NCBI RefSeq assembly: GCF_041928815.1
Contig: NZ_JBHFEI010000004.1
Location: 1-64,000, forward strand
Length of the DNA stretch: 64,000 bases
DNA from: JBHFEI01 sp041928815
Lineage (GTDB): Bacteria; Pseudomonadota; Alphaproteobacteria; Rhizobiales; Rhizobiaceae
Direction: 5' to 3'
This document shows, piece after piece, positions 51,815 to 60,712 of this stretch. The translations under genes and the position numbers were made by a program. The notes under the pieces were generated by a model, which did no database searches, was not told the origin of the DNA, and was given only the letters and a program-made list of their open reading frames with translations. Numbering within the stretch: position 1 is the first letter of the stretch; every line of letters begins with the position of its first letter.

Positions 51815-54730
51815 TCAGGCGCGCTTCATCAGCGGAAACCGCTCCTTCAGCAGCCGCTGGATCGATTCGACGCCGATCGGCGGCCCGAAGATGAAGCTCT
51901 GGCCGTAATGGCAGCCCATCTTGGCGAGTTCTGCCGCGTCCTCGTCCGACTCGATCCCCTCCGCCACCACCTGCATGTCGAGATCATGCGCCATGGTGAT
52001 GACCGAGCGCAGCAGCACCGCCCGCTTGTCGGTCGGGTCGGTGACCAGCGCCTTGTCGATCTTGATCGTGTCGAAGGGGAAGCGGGTCAGGTAGGAGAGC
52101 GACGAGTAACCGGTGCCGAAATCGTCCAGCGCCAGGCCGAAGCCGGCATCCTTCAGCTTGGTCAGCACGAGGCGCGCCTGTTCCGGATTGCCCATCACCA
52201 CCGATTCTGTCAGCTCGATCTTGAGCTTCGCGGGATTGCAGCGCGTCTTGTCGAGCACGGCGCGGATATCGTCGTAGAGATCGTTGTTGAGGAGTTGGGC
52301 GCTCGACAGGTTGACCGAGACGAAGATCGGCAGGTCGCCGGTCTGGAGCTGCCATTCGGCAAGGTCGGTCGAGGCGCGCTCGATGGCGAAGAGGCCGATC
52401 TGGTTGATCAGGTCCGACTGTTCGGCGACCGGGATGAACTCGCTCGGCGAGATGTTGCCGCGCTTCGGGTGGTCCCACCGCATCAGCGCCTCGAAACCGG
52501 CGATCTCGGCATCGTTCAGCCGCACGATCGGCTGGTAGACGAGGCTCAGCTCCTTGCGCTCGATCGCGCGGCGCAGGTCGGTCTCGATCTGCAGCCGCTC
52601 CGTGCCCGAGGTTCGGAAGGCCGGGCGGAAGGGCTCGACCCGGTTGCCGCCGGCCTTCTTGGCGCGGAACATCGCCAGTTCCGCGTCATCGAGGAGGCCT
52701 GTCGCCTGTTCCTGCTGGCCGACAGAGGAGACGAGGCCGATCGAGGCGGTCAGGTTGATCTCCTTGTTGCCGAAGGAGAGCGGCACCATGATCGCCTTGC
52801 TGACCGCATCGGCGAAATCGGCGACCTTGGCCGGATCGCGCTCCGACATCAGGATCAGGCCGAACTGGTCGCCGCCGAGCCGAGCCAGCGTGTCCTGGGG
52901 CTTCAGCAGCCGGCGCAGCCGCCGGGTCAGCGCGATCAGGATATTGTCGCCGGCGGCGATGCCAAAACGGTCGTTGACCGTCTTGTAGCGGTCGATGTCG
53001 ATGGCGAGCACCGTTGGCCGCACGGTCGGCGTCGAGGGGGCCAGCGCGAGGAAGGCCTGCAGCCGGTCGAGGAAGACCTGGCGGTTCGGCAGGCCGGTCA
53101 GATTGTCGAGCACGGCGTCGTGCAGCAGCCGGTCGATCGAGTTCTTCTGCTCGGTCACGTCGACGATGGTGCCGACACAGCGGATGATCTCGCCATTGGC
53201 GCCGAGCACCGGCCGGGCGCGGATCGCCAGCCAATGATAATGGCCGTCCTCGGCGCGGATGCGGAATTCGTGGTTCAGCCGGCCGCGTCGGTGTTCGAGC
53301 AGAACGTCGAGGGTGGCGCGGAAGCGGTCGCGGTCGTCGGGATGGAGATAGGGCAGCCAGTTGCGCGCCGGCCCGTGCATCGTGCCCGGTGACAGGCCGA
53401 GCTGGATCGAGACGTCCGGCATGGTGACGACCCGGTCGCGTGCCACGTCCCAGTCCCAGACCGTGTCGCCCGAGCCGGTCAGCGCCAGCGACTGGCGTTC
53501 GAGATCGGAAAACAGGCCCTGGCTGTAGGCACCGCCGGCAAAGGCGTGCTGCATCACCGTGAAGCCGATCAAAAGCACGATCAGCACCAGCCCGCCGCCG
53601 AGCGCCGGCTGGACGATGTCGTTGGCGAGCTGCCCCGTCACCGTCAGCCAGGCGCCGAACAGCCAGACGAGGATCAGCGCCCATGCCGGCACGAGCAGGA
53701 TCGCCCGGTCGTAGCGGTTGAAGCCGAGATAGCCGATCAGGATGATGCCGACCGTGCCGGTCAGCGCGAAGGAGAGGCGGGCGATGCCGGCCGCGATCGC
53801 CGGATCGTAGACCGCGACGCCGAAGAGCAGGCCAAGCCCGAGAACCCAGGCGAGCGTCGCATAGGAGAGGTGCTGGTGCCAGCGGTTGAGGTTCAGATAG
53901 GTGAAGAGGAAGATGACGAGGCCGGCGGCGAGGAAAACCTCCGTGCCGGCGCGCCAGATGCGCTCGTCGCCGGCGGTGATCGAGATCAGCTTCGACAGGA
54001 AGCCGAAGTCGACGCAGACATAGGAGAGCACCGCCCAGGCGAGCGCCGCCGTCGCCGGCAGCATCGAGGTTCCCTTGACGACGAAGAGGATCGTCAGGAA
54101 CACGGCGAGCAGGCCGGCGATGCCGAGCACGATGCCGCGATAGAGCGTGAAGGCGTTGACCGTGTCCTTGTAGGCGTCCGGCTCCCAGAGATACATCTGC
54201 GGCAGGTCCGGCCCGGCGAGTTCGGCGACGAAGGTGATGACCGAGCCGGGGTTCAGCGTGATGCGGAAGACGTCCGCCTCCTCGCTCGGCTGCCGGTCGA
54301 GGGCGAAACCCTCGGACGGCGTGATCGACAGGATGCGCTTGGAGCCGAGGTCGGGCCAGAACAGTTTCGAATTGACCAGCCGGAAATGCGGCGCGACGAT
54401 GACGCGCTCCAGCTGCTCCTCGGAGACGTTGGCGAGGGCGAAGACGGCCCAGTCGCCCTGGTGGGTCTCGGCGGTGGAGCGCACCTCGATGCGGCGCACG
54501 ATGCCGTCGGTTCCGGGGGCGGTGGAGACCTGGAAGGCCTCGCCGCGGCCCGTATAGATCTCGGTCGTCGCGGTCAGGTCGAGCGCGGTGTCCTCGCGCG
54601 AGATCTTCACGGGCTCGATCGCCTGCGCCGAAGCGGCGGCAAGGAAGGCGATCAGGCCGCAGATCAGGGCAAGGGCCTGCCGGCACGGCCGGGCGGCCGC
54701 CGTCCGGCACGGCTTGCGGATCGAAATCAT
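51815..54730 (-). CDS. 7TM-sensor PAS-GGDEF(GGDQF)-EAL protein
   Basis: A 971-residue membrane c-di-GMP signalling protein. A signal peptide (to about 37) is followed by a periplasmic 7TMR-DISM-like domain (about 40-185), seven membrane helices (about 195-410), PAS (about 430-550), GGDEF-like and EAL domains. The GGDEF motif reads GGDQF near residue 620, so cyclase activity is doubtful. The EAL domain keeps FEALMRWDHP, ELTESVV, LDDFGTGYSS and TIKIDKAL, so it is a likely phosphodiesterase. ATG 54730 overlaps the upstream GNAT stop (ATGA), so they form one operon. The frame continues to 54799. Confidence 0.9.
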   Translation of the reverse strand: MISIRKPCRTAAARPCRQALALICGLIAFLAAASAQAIEPVKISREDTALDLTATTEIYTGRGEAFQVSTAPGTDGIVRRIEVRSTAETHQGDWAVFALANVSEEQLERVIVAPHFRLVNSKLFWPDLGSKRILSITPSEGFALDRQPSEEADVFRITLNPGSVITFVAELAGPDLPQMYLWEPDAYKDTVNAFTLYRGIVLGIAGLLAVFLTILFVVKGTSMLPATAALAWAVLSYVCVDFGFLSKLISITAGDERIWRAGTEVFLAAGLVIFLFTYLNLNRWHQHLSYATLAWVLGLGLLFGVAVYDPAIAAGIARLSFALTGTVGIILIGYLGFNRYDRAILLVPAWALILVWLFGAWLTVTGQLANDIVQPALGGGLVLIVLLIGFTVMQHAFAGGAYSQGLFSDLERQSLALTGSGDTVWDWDVARDRVVTMPDVSIQLGLSPGTMHGPARNWLPYLHPDDRDRFRATLDVLLEHRRGRLNHEFRIRAEDGHYHWLAIRARPVLGANGEIIRCVGTIVDVTEQKNSIDRLLHDAVLDNLTGLPNRQVFLDRLQAFLALAPSTPTVRPTVLAIDIDRYKTVNDRFGIAAGDNILIALTRRLRRLLKPQDTLARLGGDQFGLILMSERDPAKVADFADAVSKAIMVPLSFGNKEINLTASIGLVSSVGQQEQATGLLDDAELAMFRAKKAGGNRVEPFRPAFRTSGTERLQIETDLRRAIERKELSLVYQPIVRLNDAEIAGFEALMRWDHPKRGNISPSEFIPVAEQSDLINQIGLFAIERASTDLAEWQLQTGDLPIFVSVNLSSAQLLNNDLYDDIRAVLDKTRCNPAKLKIELTESVVMGNPEQARLVLTKLKDAGFGLALDDFGTGYSSLSYLTRFPFDTIKIDKALVTDPTDKRAVLLRSVITMAHDLDMQVVAEGIESDEDAAELAKMGCHYGQSFIFGPPIGVESIQRLLKERFPLMKRA

Positions 54731-55341
54731 CGGATGTTTACATTCCCGTTTGCGCCACCGTTCCCGCTGATCAGCGAGTAGATCAGGTGATCGCGCCATT
54801 GTCCGTTTATCTTCAGATATTCGCGCAGGTAGCCTTCCCGCTCAAACCCGGCCTTTTCAAGAAGCCGGATGCTTCTGCCGTTTTCCGGAATACAGGCTGC
54901 CTCGATCCGGTGCAACTGAAGGCCGGCAAAGATGTAGGGGATGGTCAACCGGACGGCGGCGGACATATGGCCGTGGCCGGCATGGCGCTCGCCCATCCAG
55001 TAGCCGATCATGCAGCATTGCGCCGCGCCGCGGCGGATATGGCCGATGGTCATGCCGCCGAGCAGCGTGTCGTCGCTTCGGGAGAACAGGAAGAGCGGCA
55101 CGGCCTGGCCGGAGGAGAACTCCTGCTCGCCGCGCACCACCCGCGCGCGGAAGGCGCCTTCGGTCATCTCGTCGCCGCGCCAGCTCGGTTCCCAAGGTTC
55201 GAGAAAGGCGCGGCTCTCGCTGCGCAGGCGGAACCATTGCCGGTAGTCGCCCTGGCGCGGCAGGCGCAGGTAGTGGTCCGGCCCGGAAATCTCGACGGGG
55301 TCGGGATGCCGCGACAGGAACCGAAACATCGATCTCGCCAT
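54727..55341 (-). CDS. GNAT family N-acetyltransferase (RimJ/RimL-like)
   Basis: A 204-residue acetyltransferase with the acetyl-CoA binding pattern IGYWMGERHAGHGHMSAAV and the C-terminal RSIRLLEKAGFEREGYLREYLKING. It resembles RimJ, which acetylates ribosomal protein S5. ATG 55341 is preceded by GGGGGTGTTC; a GTG two codons upstream is possible. It is translationally coupled to the EAL gene. In rhizobia this GNAT gene typically lies between the M16 peptidase and the EAL gene, as here. Confidence 0.9.
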   Translation of the reverse strand: MARSMFRFLSRHPDPVEISGPDHYLRLPRQGDYRQWFRLRSESRAFLEPWEPSWRGDEMTEGAFRARVVRGEQEFSSGQAVPLFLFSRSDDTLLGGMTIGHIRRGAAQCCMIGYWMGERHAGHGHMSAAVRLTIPYIFAGLQLHRIEAACIPENGRSIRLLEKAGFEREGYLREYLKINGQWRDHLIYSLISGNGGANGNVNIR

Positions 55342-55489
55342 GAACACCCCCCGTCAGGCCATCCTCTCGTCTTAGCGTAAAAACAGGCCGACCGGAACGG
55401 GGAGGGGCGACGGCGCCTGCCGCAGATCGCGGCGGCGCCAAACGCGTGTGCGGCGCCCGGCCGTCGCCGTTTTCAGCCGGCGCGCGCCC

Positions 55490-56785
55490 TCATTCCGCGG
55501 CGGCGCGGGCGGTCCTGCGCGACAGGCCTGTCACGATCTCGTCCATGGGCGCGAGCTGGCCGAGCGGGCCGATCGCCGAGAGCGTTGGGGTCGTGTCGAA
55601 GAAGAGGCGGCCGGCAAGGTCGGTCAGCCGCTCGACGGTGATGCCGGACAGGCGCTCCATCAGCTCGCCGTTCGGGATCGGCCGGCCGTAGAGCATCATC
55701 TGCCGGGCGATCTGGCCGGCGCGCGCCGCCGGGCTTTCCTGTCCCATCAGCAGCTGGGCGCAGATCTGGGCGCGGGCGCGGTCGATTTCCTGGCCGTCGA
55801 TGTGGTCGGCGGCCTTGCGCAGCTCCTCGACGATGACCGGCATCAGTTCCGGCAGGTTCTCGCCGCCGGTCGCGGCATGGACGCCGAAGATGCCGGTGTC
55901 GGAGAAGCCCCAGTGGAAGGCATAGACCGAGTAGCAGAGGCCGCGATGCTCGCGCACCTCCTGGAAGAGGCGCGAGGACATGCCGCCGCCGAGGATGTTG
56001 GCGAGGATCTGCGAACAGTAGAAATCGCGCGCGTGATAGGCCTTGCCCTCGAAGCCGAGAAGCACCTGCGCGTCCATCAGGTCGCGTTCCTCGCGCCGGT
56101 CGCCGCCGGTGTAGCGGGCGGTCTCGTTGACGGGCGGCGCGGCGGGCAGGACCGGCAGGCCGTCGAAGCGGCGCTCGACCTGGCGGACGAAGGCGTCATG
56201 GTCGACGGCGCCGGCGGCGACCACGAACATGCGGTCGGTCGTGTAGTTGCGCCCGAGATAGGCCCTGATCTCGTCGGCCGAAAACGACATCACCGTCTCC
56301 GGCGTGCCGAGGATCGGCCGGCCGACCGTCTGGTCGCGGAAGGCGGTTTCGGCGAAGCGGTCGAAGACGACGTCGTCGGGAACGTCGTCGGCCGCGCCGA
56401 TCTCCTGCAGGATGACGTTCTTCTCCCGCTCCAGCTCGTCCTCGTCGAAGGAGGATTCGGTCAGGATGTCGGCGAGGATGTCGACGGCGAGCGGCACGTC
56501 GTCCTTGAGGATGCGGGCGTAATAGGAGGTCGTCTCGGTCGAGGTGGCGGCGTTGACCTCGCCGCCGACATTCTCGATTTCCTCGGCGATCTGGCGGGCG
56601 GTGCGCCGCGCCGTGCCCTTGAAAGCCATGTGCTCGAGGAGATGGGCGATCCCGTGCTCGTCCGACGTCTCGTTGCGGGACCCCGACTTGATCCAGGTTC
56701 CGAGAGCGACGCTCTCCAGATGCGGCATGGTTTCGGTGACGACGGTCAGCCCGGAGGCGAGCCGGGTGCACTCAACTTTCATCAT
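55490..56785 (-). CDS. M16 family metallopeptidase (mitochondrial processing peptidase-like)
   Basis: A 431-residue zinc protease. The inverted zinc motif H48-L-L-E51-H52 (HLLEHMAFKGT) is intact, with a third ligand Glu in the EREKNVILQEI region. It also has the C-terminal R/Y element near GLCYSVYAF. It resembles the beta subunit of mitochondrial processing peptidase, a relation known for alphaproteobacterial M16 proteins. Tandem ATGs (56785, 56782) lie 15 bases after thrC, so thrC and this gene are co-transcribed. Confidence 0.94.
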   Translation of the reverse strand: MMKVECTRLASGLTVVTETMPHLESVALGTWIKSGSRNETSDEHGIAHLLEHMAFKGTARRTARQIAEEIENVGGEVNAATSTETTSYYARILKDDVPLAVDILADILTESSFDEDELEREKNVILQEIGAADDVPDDVVFDRFAETAFRDQTVGRPILGTPETVMSFSADEIRAYLGRNYTTDRMFVVAAGAVDHDAFVRQVERRFDGLPVLPAAPPVNETARYTGGDRREERDLMDAQVLLGFEGKAYHARDFYCSQILANILGGGMSSRLFQEVREHRGLCYSVYAFHWGFSDTGIFGVHAATGGENLPELMPVIVEELRKAADHIDGQEIDRARAQICAQLLMGQESPAARAGQIARQMMLYGRPIPNGELMERLSGITVERLTDLAGRLFFDTTPTLSAIGPLGQLAPMDEIVTGLSRRTARAAAE

Positions 56786-56800
56786 GCGTCTTTCTGCGCT

Positions 56801-58198
56801 TCAGCTCCGGATGCGCGCATGTTCGCCGATAAAGCCTTCGACGGCCTCAAGCTCGGGCTCCAGAATGGTGAAACGCTCCTCCCGTTGCATCAGGCCAGCA
56901 AGCCACGTCGGAAGCGCCGGGTCAATACCGCAGGCCGATTTTACCGCATCGGGGAATTTCGCCGGATGGGCGGTGGCGAGCACCACCATCGGCACCTGCG
57001 GGTCCGTGTGCCGTTCGGCGACGAAGACGCCGATGGCACTGTGCGGGTCGAGGAGGTAGCCGCTCTGCTCCAGCGTGCGGGAGATGGTGGCGGCGACCTC
57101 TGCCTCGTCGGCGCGGCCGGCCGAGAAGAGGGCGCGGATCGCCTCCAGCGCCTGCGGCTCGATCTCGAAGGCGCCCGACTGCTTCAGCCCGGCCATCGCC
57201 GCGCGGAGCTTGCCCGCGTCACGGCCGTAGGCCTCGAACAGCAGGCGCTCGAAATTCGAGGAGATCTGGATATCCATCGACGGCGAAGTGGTCGCCTTCA
57301 CCGCGCGCATCTCGTAGCGGCCGGTGGCGATCGTGCGGGCAAGGATGTCGTTCTCGTTGGTGGCGATGACGAGGCGGGCGATCGGCAGGCCCATGCGGCC
57401 GGCGGCATAGCCGGCGAAGACGTCGCCGAAATTGCCGGTCGGCACCGTGTAGGCGATCGCCCGGTCCGGCGCGCCGAGGCTGACGGCGGTGGTGAAATAA
57501 TAGACGATCTGCGCCATGATCCGCGCCCAGTTGATCGAGTTGACGCCCGACAGCGCCACCCCGTCGCGGAAGGCGGCGTCGTTGAACATCGCCTTGACGA
57601 GGGCCTGGCAGTCGTCGAAATTGCCGCGGATCGCCATCGCGTGCACGTTCGCTTCCCTCGAGGTCGTCATCTGGCGCTGCTGCACCGGGGAAACCTTGCC
57701 TTCCGGGAAGAGGATGAAGATGTCGGTGCGCTCCCGCCCGGCAAAGGCGTCGATCGCAGCACCCCCGGTGTCGCCGGAGGTGGCGCCGACGATGGTGGCG
57801 CGGGCGTCGCGCTCGGAGAGGACATGGTCCATCAGCCGGCCGATGAGCTGCATCGCCACGTCCTTAAAGGCGAGCGTGGTGCCGTGGAACAGTTCCATGA
57901 CGAAGGTGTTCGCGCCGATCTGGACGAGCGGCGCCACCGCCTCGTGGCGGAAGGTGGCATAGGCCGCCTCGATCATCCCCTTCAGCGCCTCCGGCGCGAT
58001 CTCGCCGTCGGTGAAGCGCTCGATGACGGCGAAGGCGACCTCCTGATAGGATTTTCCGCGCAGCGCCCGGATCTCGTCGGCGGAAAACTGCGGCCAGGTT
58101 TCCGGAATATAGAGGCCGCCGTCGCGGGCAAGCCCCGCCATCAGCGCGTCGCGGAAATCGAGGGCAGGGGCCTCGCCCCGGGTGGAGACATATTTCAC
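56801..58198 (-). CDS. thrC: Threonine synthase
   Basis: PLP enzyme converting O-phosphohomoserine to threonine. The 465-residue protein is of the longer form, with the PLP-binding lysine K112 in LAFKDVAMQ, GATSGDTGGAA for the phosphate site, and VPTGNFGDVFAGY. ATG 58198 opens MKYVSTRGEAP. It leads the thrC-M16 unit. The kinase preceding it in the pathway (thrB) is at 46 kb in this window. Confidence 0.96.
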   Translation of the reverse strand: MKYVSTRGEAPALDFRDALMAGLARDGGLYIPETWPQFSADEIRALRGKSYQEVAFAVIERFTDGEIAPEALKGMIEAAYATFRHEAVAPLVQIGANTFVMELFHGTTLAFKDVAMQLIGRLMDHVLSERDARATIVGATSGDTGGAAIDAFAGRERTDIFILFPEGKVSPVQQRQMTTSREANVHAMAIRGNFDDCQALVKAMFNDAAFRDGVALSGVNSINWARIMAQIVYYFTTAVSLGAPDRAIAYTVPTGNFGDVFAGYAAGRMGLPIARLVIATNENDILARTIATGRYEMRAVKATTSPSMDIQISSNFERLLFEAYGRDAGKLRAAMAGLKQSGAFEIEPQALEAIRALFSAGRADEAEVAATISRTLEQSGYLLDPHSAIGVFVAERHTDPQVPMVVLATAHPAKFPDAVKSACGIDPALPTWLAGLMQREERFTILEPELEAVEGFIGEHARIRS

Positions 58199-58406
58199 CG
58201 GTCACATCCTTCGTCAGGCCGTCGGCCGCGCCGGGACAGTCCGCTCGCAGGATGCGGTTCCGCCTCAGCCGGGCGACGGCGGGCGCGCGGGCATTTTTGC
58301 GCCGCCCCCAATCGATTTTTCCGTTGGCCGCTGCTATAGAGCATCGCGACGGGTCCAGAAAGACCCCGCGCGATCTTTCCGGCGACCGGCCGGGAACGGC
58401 GGCGCG

Positions 58407-58994
58407 ATGCGGTTCAGGGTGAGGGTTTCGAACGTGTCTGGCAGAGTTTCCCGGCGTCTTCTCGCGGTCAGTGCCGCCGTCCTCCCGCTTCTGGCGGGGT
58501 GCAACACGCCTGACACCGGCGGCGCGATCGAGGCGGGCGGCAGCGCCGCCGCGCCGACGCCGGCGGTGATCCAGGGCGCCTGCCCGCAGGTCTACCTGCG
58601 CGACGGCACGGCGAGCTACCGCACCTATGCCAAGGGCGCCAAGGACGATCCGACCAAGGTCGTCTACCAGGCCTCGCTCGCCGACACGACGCGCCAGTGC
58701 GTGCAGAGCGCGACGCAGCTGACCGTCACGGTCGTCGTCCAGGGCCGCGTCGTCGCGGGTCCCGCCGGCGGGCCCGGCACGGTCAACCTGCCGATCCGCG
58801 TCGCCGCCGCCGACGGAACCTCGACGCTCTATTCGGAGCTGACGCAATATCCGGTCTCCGTGCCCGCCACCGGCACGACCCAGTTCGTCTTCACCAAGGC
58901 GGAGGTGACGATCCCCGCCGGTGCCGGCGCCGACACCAAGATCTTCGTCGGCTTCGACGAAGGCCCGCCGCCGAAGAAGAAGCGCACCTCCTGA
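58407..58994 (+). CDS. Conserved rhizobial lipoprotein of unknown function
   Basis: A 195-residue exported lipoprotein with lipobox LLAGC (Cys about 32). The mature part has an Ala/Gly linker, GACPQVYLRDGTASYRTYAKG and a beta-rich domain with TVTVVVQGRVVAGPAG, ending in a basic KKKR. I recognise orthologues as conserved hypothetical lipoproteins in Rhizobiaceae but know no function. ATG 58407 is assumed. It is divergent from thrC. Confidence 0.82.
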   Translation: MRFRVRVSNVSGRVSRRLLAVSAAVLPLLAGCNTPDTGGAIEAGGSAAAPTPAVIQGACPQVYLRDGTASYRTYAKGAKDDPTKVVYQASLADTTRQCVQSATQLTVTVVVQGRVVAGPAGGPGTVNLPIRVAAADGTSTLYSELTQYPVSVPATGTTQFVFTKAEVTIPAGAGADTKIFVGFDEGPPPKKKRTS

Positions 58995-59045
58995 CCGGCC
59001 GCAGCCCCGCACGACGGACAGCGCTTTCCGGCGCCGTCCCGCCCG

Positions 59046-59696
59046 TCAATAGGACGAAGCGGTGGTGAAGAGGGCGCGCTGCGCCGCATAGGCCCGGACG
59101 AAGGCGGGGCGCGCCTCGCCGCGCGCGACATAGGCGGAAAGGTTTGGATAGGCGTCGAGGAGGCCCGAGCGGCCGAGCCGGCGCAGCACCGTCACCATCA
59201 TCAGGTCGCCGGCCGTGAACCCGCCCTCCAGCCATTCGGCCCCGCCGAGCCGGCGGGAGAGGGGCGCGAGCCGCGCATGGACGCGGTCTTCCAGAAGCGG
59301 CAGGCGTTCGGCATGCCAGGGCCTGTCGCGTTCGAAGAGAAGCGCCATCGAATGCTCGACGATCGCCGGCTCGATCGTGCTCAGCGCGGAAAACATCCAG
59401 GCGATCGCGCGCATCCGCGCATCGGCCTCCGCCGGCAGCAGGCCCGCATGGCGCTCGGCGATGTGGAGCACGATCGCGCCGGATTCGAAAAGGGTCAGGC
59501 CGGCCTCCTCGAAGGTCGGGATCTGCCCGAAGGGATGGCGGGCGAGATGCGCCTCGCCTTTGAGGTCGGCAAAGGAAAGAGCGCGCACCGTATAGGGCTC
59601 GCCCACTTCTTCGAGCGCCCAGCGCACGCCCATGTCGCGCGCAAGGCCCCTGCCGCCATCCGGCGAACGTTCGAACACGGAAATCGTCGCGGCCAT
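59046..59696 (-). CDS. Glutathione S-transferase family protein
   Basis: A 216-residue GST with N-terminal thioredoxin-like fold (HPFGQIPTFEE, FESGAIVLHIAER as the glutathione-binding ES motif) and a helical C-terminal domain (FTAGDLMMVTVLRR). The substrate is unknown. ATG 59696. It is a stand-alone gene. Confidence 0.92.
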   Translation of the reverse strand: MAATISVFERSPDGGRGLARDMGVRWALEEVGEPYTVRALSFADLKGEAHLARHPFGQIPTFEEAGLTLFESGAIVLHIAERHAGLLPAEADARMRAIAWMFSALSTIEPAIVEHSMALLFERDRPWHAERLPLLEDRVHARLAPLSRRLGGAEWLEGGFTAGDLMMVTVLRRLGRSGLLDAYPNLSAYVARGEARPAFVRAYAAQRALFTTASSY

Positions 59697-59799
59697 GGCG
59701 GCCCTCCCTGGCTGTCTCCCATGAAGACGGCCGGCGAGGCCCGGTTCCGACAGGTGCGGCCGGAATTTTCCCCGCCGCTGCGAAGCGTGGACGGGCCCC

Positions 59800-60492
59800 T
59801 CAGGCCGACAGGCTCTCCTGCCACTCGGACAGGGCGGCGATGACGCCCGGCAGCATGCTCATGCGCGAGACGACCGTCTCGGCGCCGGCATCGGTCAGCC
59901 GGTCGGCATGGCCCGGATAGGTGTGCGAGGCGCCGGTGAAGCCGACGACGCGCATGCCGGCGGCCCGTCCCGCATGGACGCCGTGCACCGAATCCTCGAC
60001 GACGAGCACGCGCGACGGATCGATGCCGAACTGCCGTGCGCCGTGCAGGTAGATGTCCGGCTTCGGCTTGACCCGGTCGTCGCCGAGGTCGCGGGCCGAA
60101 TAGATATGCGTGCCGAAATGGCCCTTGAGCCCGGTCGCCGACAGCATCAGGTCGAGGCGCGGCGTCGTCGAGTTCGAACAGACGCCCTTCGGCAGCGTCA
60201 GGCGTGCTAGCGTCGCGGCGATGCCGTCGATCGCCTTGACGGCGGCGAGGCGCTTGTCGAGCAGCCCGTCGACCTTGTCGATCAGCGAGGCGGAGAAGGG
60301 CACGCCCGCTTCCTTCTCGATCGTCAGCAGCATGTCCTTGAAGGTCAACCCGGCGAAGCGCACCGCCAGTTCCTCGGCGCTGATCGGATGGCCGGCCTCC
60401 GTCAAAAGCGACGCTTCCACCTCTGCCGCGATGATCTCGGAATCGACGAGCACGCCGTCGCAGTCGAAGAGGATGAGGTCGATGCCATTCAT
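59800..60492 (-). CDS. HAD-IA family hydrolase (beta-phosphoglucomutase/GPH-like)
   Basis: A 230-residue HAD phosphatase. Catalytic motif I is LILFDCDGVLVDSE, motif II SNSTTPR, motif III/IV KPKPDIYLHGA and VVEDSVHGV. A cap domain is inserted at about 15-80. Substrate unknown. I use ATG 60492 (MNGIDLILFD); the frame extends to 60579 with a non-conserved leader. It is divergent from ccrM. Confidence 0.91.
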   Translation of the reverse strand: MNGIDLILFDCDGVLVDSEIIAAEVEASLLTEAGHPISAEELAVRFAGLTFKDMLLTIEKEAGVPFSASLIDKVDGLLDKRLAAVKAIDGIAATLARLTLPKGVCSNSTTPRLDLMLSATGLKGHFGTHIYSARDLGDDRVKPKPDIYLHGARQFGIDPSRVLVVEDSVHGVHAGRAAGMRVVGFTGASHTYPGHADRLTDAGAETVVSRMSMLPGVIAALSEWQESLSA

Positions 60493-60645
60493 GTCGGGGA
60501 AAAATCCTTTTGGAGCGATGGCCTGTCTCATACACGACATGGCCTGCGACCTCAATCGCCATGGCCGGATGGCTGCCATGCGTCGTGTCCGTCCCTGTCC
60601 ATTTGCGGATGATTTTCGCGATTTGATGCAGGCGCTTCAGGCTTT

Positions 60646-60667
60646 GGTAACCATCTTCGGTAACCAT
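60646..60667. promoter_or_regulatory. Direct repeat GGTAACCAT upstream of ccrM
   Basis: Two exact copies of GGTAACCAT at 60646-60654 and 60659-60667, with a 13-base period, lie 46 bases before the ccrM ATG. The TAACCAT half resembles a CtrA half-site (TTAACCAT). The spacing differs from the canonical TTAA-N7-TTAA. As ccrM is a CtrA target in Caulobacter, this is a plausible cell-cycle control site. Confidence 0.5.
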
Positions 60668-60712
60668 AAGGACATTCGAAGTTCCCGAGTAAGCGTAAGG
60701 TGCGTGTTGTCC

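Noticed and set aside
60646..60667. Canonical CtrA box before ccrM
   Set aside because: The distance between the TAA cores is 13 bases, not the 11 of TTAA-N7-TTAA, so it is reported only as a direct repeat with CtrA-like halves.
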